A stretch of DNA of 64,000 nt. Origin: Enchytraeus crypticus (taxonomy: Eukaryota > Annelida > Clitellata > Enchytraeida > Enchytraeidae). Position numbers and translations under genes: made by a program. Positions 62,901 to 64,000 of this stretch are shown in pieces (within the stretch, counting starts at the first letter, position 1; each line of letters starts with the position of its first letter). Below the pieces are notes generated by a model that was given only the letters and a program-made list of their open reading frames with translations, did not search any database and was not told the origin of the DNA. The DNA is taken from positions 2,031,001 to 2,095,000 of the forward strand of contig CAJHZI010000449.1 in the NCBI GenBank assembly GCA_905160935.1, given 5' to 3'.

Positions 62901-64000
62901 TTAACCAAGGCTTTGGTATTTTTAGATAAAACATCAAAGCAAAGAAGTCAAGATTACCGCATATCATCTTATGTCACAATTAACTAAAAAAAGAGTTAAA
63001 CAAAGTTAAAATAAAGCCGATCTAACTCGTCCAAATTGATATCAAGCAGCTTGTGAGGATCATCTCCCTTGTTGTCTGCGTCTAACTCATTATCTGATAA
63101 ATGAGCGCCCTATAAACCATCAATCAATCGTTCAATTAATAAATCAGTCAATAACTCCATCAATCAAATATCCAATTAATCAATAAGCCAGTTGGTCAGT
63201 CCATCAATCAACAGCAGACGTTTATGAAAAGATTCCCAAATATAGTTTCACTTTCTGTGCTTTAACTAATAAAATGCACCTATATTTAGCTAAAACAATT
63301 ATTCTTCTTTTGTTCTGGTAACTTATTACTCATCCGCCATTATCATGGTAACCAAGTCAAAGAATTGTTCTACTCATTTAGCAAATGCATGATTATAAGA
63401 TATTAGAAGACTGCAGAAAATGTTAGCATTAAGTGATAGATTCCTAGATTCAAACAAAACACGCGTTATAAACAATAAATTCTTGAGTTTACCTCATGAT
63501 TGATATATCTTGCCTCATGATTGATAGATCTTACCTAATGACAGATTGATCTTTCCTCATGATTGATAGATCTTACCTAATGACAGATTGATCTTACCTA
63601 ATGATTGATTGATCTTATCTCATGATTGATTGATTGATCTTATCTAATAACTGATCGATCTTACCAATTGATTGATTGGTTTTATCGCATGATTGATTGA
63701 TCTAACTTAATGATTGATTGATCTTATCTCGTGATTGATTAATCTTACCTCATGATTAATTGATCTAACCTATTGATTGATTGATCTTACCTCATGATTA
63801 ATTGATCTAACCTATTGATTGATTGATCTTACCTCATGATTAATTGATCTAACCTATTGATTGATTGATCTTACCTCAGGTAGTTCGGCAGCAACACTGA
63901 CAACATGCATGACAGGTATATCTTCATCCGAGCCCTCGTCGTTCTTGCGACCTTTACGCTTTGAACCCTTACCCTTCTTTTTACTCGCTCCCTTCTTTCT
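53895..64000 (-). CDS. AP3D1: AP3D1 (AP-3 complex delta subunit), C-terminal 544 residues, thirteen exons, 5' part beyond the window
   Basis: AP-3 delta is the large subunit of the AP-3 adaptor, which sorts membrane cargo from endosomes to lysosome-related organelles. The visible part starts in the Lys-rich hinge and ends at the C-terminal domain. Landmarks follow human AP3D1 in order: DEPLRDDERLPVRTHR (human DKPLADSEKLPIQKHR); a long KDKKKNK-type basic hinge; GDDLDFWLS (human EDLDFWLS); SSYLLLAENASIGM; LEFNVLDSLNTKLVRM; SNEAQFSFTVASISM; QDKLDFKLVIPCSAYLVTT; SDAFTNLLKSGDL; YSRSIHGHHVCLL; SIDGKSTDSSFLSNV; stop TGA at 53895-53897. All phases fit. One intron has a GC-AG border and three junctions are embedded in tandem arrays of copied splice sites. 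The gene is tail-to-tail with CEP126. Confidence 0.97.
54080..54235 (-). mobile_element. LINE-D / related repeat with (CAT)n end
   Basis: 'catcatcttccctttaatcc', 'cagcttaatcagttcgggat', 'ctggagcctacgcgcccacc', 'aaccgattgccctttgtgac'. In an AP3D1 intron. Confidence 0.7.
54330..54400 (-). CDS. AP3D1: AP3D1 exon (YSRSIHGHHVCLL)
   Basis: Acceptor TTTCTTACAG, donor CTATTG|GTTAAG. Human MYSRSIQGHHVCLLVK aligns. The donor cuts after LL, and the next exon resumes ANSGLSIDGK. Confidence 0.92.
54478..54603. repeat. Minisatellite, 13-base 'attagtactagta' unit, ~9 copies
   Basis: The unit contains the near-palindromes AGTACT and ACTAGT, so single strands can fold. Confidence 0.92.
54735..55012 (+). mobile_element. 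SINE3-type element, internal deletion in the 5S-like head
   Basis: Shares the head 'ggggatttagcacactcagt' and 'taagatgtgtgtcaattgaa' and the tail 'cccagggtggtggaggttat', 'ttactaataaccatggagaa' with 21050-21410; the middle of the 5S-like part is missing. Confidence 0.75.
55130..55310 (+). repeat. Degenerate 'catcatcaacaacattcgt' tandem repeat
   Basis: About ten loose units of 15-24 bases with CATCA and AACA blocks, close to the donor side of an AP3D1 exon. Confidence 0.75.
55329..55453 (-). CDS. AP3D1: AP3D1 exon (DAFTNLLKSGDL)
   Basis: Acceptor GATTGATTCAG, set in a short GATT repeat; donor CACAG|GTCAGT. Human DAFAKLLESGDL aligns directly. Confidence 0.94.
55525..55635 (-). mobile_element. 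LINE-B 3' end with (AAT)n
   Basis: (aat)n, 'aaaggtttaacgtccgtttc', 'ctcatccagggatgatgtca', 'gggacgtccccaacagcaca'. Confidence 0.85.
55878..56010 (-). mobile_element. SINE1 copy
   Basis: 'ctggtaaagctaaggttaac', 'cctcactcgaaagcgatgtc', 'agaatttgaaccccgcacac', 'accgacgtcgccactggctc'. Confidence 0.88.
56081..56166 (-). CDS. AP3D1: AP3D1 exon (KLDFKLVIPCSAYLVTT)
   Basis: Acceptor ATTTGCAG, donor TCCAG|GTACTC. Human EKLDFRLHFSCSSYLITT is the counterpart. Phase 0 in, 2 out. Confidence 0.94.
56622..56762 (-). CDS. AP3D1: AP3D1 exon (SNEAQFSFTVASISM)
   Basis: Acceptor GATTACAG, donor ATCAAG|GTTGCT. Encodes PGDSMHDPVKVSFVLM, then SNEAQFSFTVASISMPQTLK and GTLTYFIK. The first ~50 coding bases with the acceptor are present twice more upstream in the intron as partial copies. 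Confidence 0.94.
56711..56976 (-). repeat. AP3D1: Tripled AP3D1 acceptor plus ~50 exon bases
   Basis: The segment from 'caggcatgagcacaaacgag' to 'gtcacctggctgtaatc' occurs at 56711-56770 (real exon start), 56798-56858 and 56917-56976. The extra copies differ by two or three bases and are separated by (caat)n. On the minus strand each contains GATTACAG|CCAGGTGACAGC. Confidence 0.95.
56977..57180. repeat. (CAAT/CAGT)n tetranucleotide tract
   Basis: Continues the tetranucleotide spacer of the tripled acceptor array deeper into the intron. Confidence 0.9.
57548..57685 (-). CDS. AP3D1: AP3D1 exon (C-terminal domain, VLDSLN)
   Basis: Acceptor CTATTTGCAG, donor AGAATG|GTAAGA. Encodes NYETRVTVSQGNRFIVSV and LEFNVLDSLNTKLVRM, equal in length to the human block. 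Confidence 0.94.
58145..58192 (-). CDS. AP3D1: AP3D1 exon (SSYLLLAENASIGM)
   Basis: 48 bases with acceptor TTTCTTTGCAG and donor GGGATG|GTAGGT. Human SSYSLLAENSYVKM is the counterpart. Confidence 0.93.
58200..58320. repeat. Tandem repeat, 24-base 'cagtatataacatgtatataa' type
   Basis: About four imperfect units just upstream (in transcript sense) of the 58192 acceptor. The unit does not include exon sequence. Confidence 0.75.
58490..58712 (+). mobile_element. SINE2 copy, best preserved (tRNA-derived)
   Basis: A box TAGCGTAGGGG at 58506-58516 and a perfect B box GGTTCGAATCC at 58554-58564, then 'cccagtcgcgcgtatctgag', 'cctaacggatttaacatgtg', 'ttgatcatttcactataatg'. Reverse copies lie at 7825, 10595 and 51455. 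Confidence 0.9.
59039..59227 (-). CDS. AP3D1: AP3D1 exon (second Lys-rich hinge)
   Basis: Acceptor AATATTTAG. Starts RGKKKEKKEKKSKEKKNKKE, as the human KKKKHRKEKEER stretch does, then an Ala-rich run. The donor GCG|GTAGGC is the best phase-0 choice; reading on reaches a TAG within 15 codons. Confidence 0.9.
59472..59600 (-). mobile_element. LINE-A 3' end
   Basis: 'acagtgttactgtcatccat', 'aacaatatcgagcactattg', 'agacaaatgcccgcctgtaa'. Confidence 0.7.
59785..59905 (-). mobile_element. SINE1-related copy, diverged
   Basis: 'acgtttaacggcaattttta', 'aaaatcacgtcgatgacggg', 'gaatttgaatcctgcaccta', 'tagttatgctatggctcg'. Confidence 0.6.
60133..60276 (-). CDS. AP3D1: AP3D1 exon (DLDFWLS motif), GC donor
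   Basis: Begins GDDLDFWLSNDAAATQ (human EDLDFWLSTTP). The acceptor GGCTTAG|GGTGATGAC and the first 12 coding bases are part of a 40-base tandem array running into the intron. The donor is CACAAG|GCAATT, a GC-AG border; no in-phase GT lies close by. It joins in phase to RGKKKEKKEKK. Confidence 0.9.
60265..60545 (-). repeat. AP3D1: 40-base tandem array containing the AP3D1 DLDFW-exon acceptor, 7 copies
   Basis: The unit is 'caagtcatcaccctaagcca' + 'atcacatatcttgttacatt'. On the minus strand it reads ...GTGATTGGCTTAG|GGTGATGACTTG..., i.e. the acceptor with the first 12 coding bases of the exon. Units start at 60265 (real), 60305 (identical), 60345, 60385, 60426, 60466 and 60507, diverging with distance from the exon. 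Confidence 0.96.
60645..60790 (+). mobile_element. SINE1-related copy, diverged
   Basis: 'gccagaggaggctggtttgc', 'cgacagcggatcagtatgcg', 'cagcgttcaatttccatgct'. Confidence 0.6.
60798..61105 (+). mobile_element. LINE-E 3' end, with the terminal ~115 bases duplicated in tandem
   Basis: 'agatgatttaaagacccacg' through 'cagtgcactaagagagagag' appears at 60868-60980 and again at 60984-61100. In frame it would read KRGRGTLRLDMLDDLKTHAY and EWRRYIPWTCK. It lies about 80 bases from the AP3D1 exon donor at 61188. Confidence 0.85.
61188..61424 (-). CDS. AP3D1: AP3D1 hinge exon (His/Lys-rich, then Ser/Pro-rich)
   Basis: Acceptor TCCTGTAG, donor AACCAG|GTCTCA. Contains a His/Lys cluster (GKHHHRHHKKRHH), LLVLTVGTEERSAEAY and LSPPPPNQ. 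Phase 0 on both sides, in the same hinge position as the variable human segment. Confidence 0.88.
61603..61898 (+). mobile_element. SINE3-type element with 5S rRNA-derived head, best preserved
   Basis: 'aagataagcaacgatgatca', 'ttactacttggatgggtgac', 'aacctaggaagaccgagcat', 'tgcgagctt' match the 3' two thirds of 5S rRNA, including the A box, intermediate element and C box (TACTTGGATGGGTGAC). The tail matches the other two copies ('caatgactacaaataatcat'). Confidence 0.88.
62114..62264 (-). CDS. AP3D1: AP3D1 exon (PLRDDERLPVR, basic hinge)
   Basis: Acceptor GTTCTATAG, donor GAAAAG|GTGCCT. PLRDDERLPVRTHR aligns residue by residue with human PLADSEKLPIQKHR, and KDKKKNKREK follows. Confidence 0.93.
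62785..62905 (+). mobile_element. SINE1-related copy, diverged
   Basis: 'gactgagctggtagcttatt', 'gctaagttgcttgacagcag', 'ggtgatggattcaaatctgg'. The B box is degenerate. Confidence 0.55.
63027..63109 (-). CDS. AP3D1: AP3D1 exon (LSDNELD...LDINLDE)
   Basis: Acceptor GGTTTATAG, donor GACGA|GTTAGA. Encodes GAHLSDNELDADNKGDD, then PHKLLDINLD; human has ALPSDEDDKDPNDPYRALD at the same place. Phase 0 in, 2 out. Confidence 0.92.
63110..63220. repeat. (CAAT)n-rich tract beside an AP3D1 acceptor
   Basis: Degenerate 'caatcaat' tetranucleotides directly upstream (transcript sense) of the acceptor at 63109. Confidence 0.75.
63490..63877 (-). repeat. AP3D1: Tandem array of AP3D1 donor copies (GAG|GTAAGATCAATC)
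   Basis: A higher-order unit of 42 bases ('cttacctcatgattaattga' + 'tctaacctattgattgattgat') repeats three times next to the exon (starts 63744, 63786, 63828; the real donor follows at 63870-63875). Perfect minus-strand copies of GAG|GTAAGATC sit at 63833, 63791 and 63749. Further, more diverged ~20-base units extend to about 63490. Confidence 0.93.
63875..64000 (-). CDS. AP3D1: AP3D1 hinge exon, partial at right edge
   Basis: Lys-rich (KKGASKKKGKGSKRKGRKND), then IPVMHVVSVAAELPE before the donor CTGAG|GTAAGATC. The donor is the first of a tandem series of copies extending into the intron. The left end of the exon is outside the window. Confidence 0.9.

Overview
The window is intron-rich, AT-rich animal DNA. 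Three conserved metazoan genes can be read exon by exon and all their splice phases close. The fine species cannot be fixed from sequence alone. The mix of LINE and SINE families, the recurrent 'taggcctac' words and the gene set suggest an invertebrate animal, perhaps marine, but that is inference.

Layout. 1-1.2 kb: a possible last exon of an unknown plus-strand gene, followed by an intergenic stretch full of minisatellites. 9.57-15.87 kb, minus strand: TFG, complete in seven exons (PB1 domain, coiled coil, Q/P/G/Y-rich tail). 15.9-28.9 kb: a transposon-filled divergent intergenic region with several LINE families, an RLE-type (restriction-like endonuclease) LINE sitting in a TAA microsatellite, a 5S-rRNA-derived SINE, and an X-box/YY1-like cluster near 25.33 kb that could be the CEP126 promoter. 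28.9-46.34 kb, plus strand: a CEP126 (KIAA1377) homologue in ten recognised exons (about 1,658 residues from the first visible Met); its 5' end is not identified. 46.3-53.9 kb: convergent intergenic DNA with minisatellites. 53.9-64 kb and beyond, minus strand: the C-terminal 544 residues of AP3D1 (AP-3 delta) in thirteen exons, running off the right edge. TFG works at ER exit sites, AP-3 delta in endosome-to-lysosome sorting, and CEP126 at the centrosome and cilium base. They are neighbours, not a pathway.

The most unusual signal is a recurring architecture. At least six exon/intron junctions, in all three genes, have been tandemly copied into the adjacent intron, so that the splice site plus a few to about 50 exon bases form the repeat unit: AP3D1 at 56.7, 60.3 and 63.8 kb; CEP126 at 39.3-39.6 and at 39.8/40.4 kb; TFG at 15.6 kb, and probably 10.85 kb. 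In the three AP3D1 arrays, using the nearest extra copy brings an early in-frame stop. I know of no standard name for this pattern.

Repeats: two tRNA-derived SINE families with clear A and B boxes (more than a dozen copies), one 5S-derived SINE (three copies), at least five non-LTR LINE families each with its own microsatellite tail, and many minisatellites and dinucleotide arrays. I saw no retroviral, LTR or Polinton-like element, no CRISPR array and no credible stand-alone tRNA or rRNA gene.
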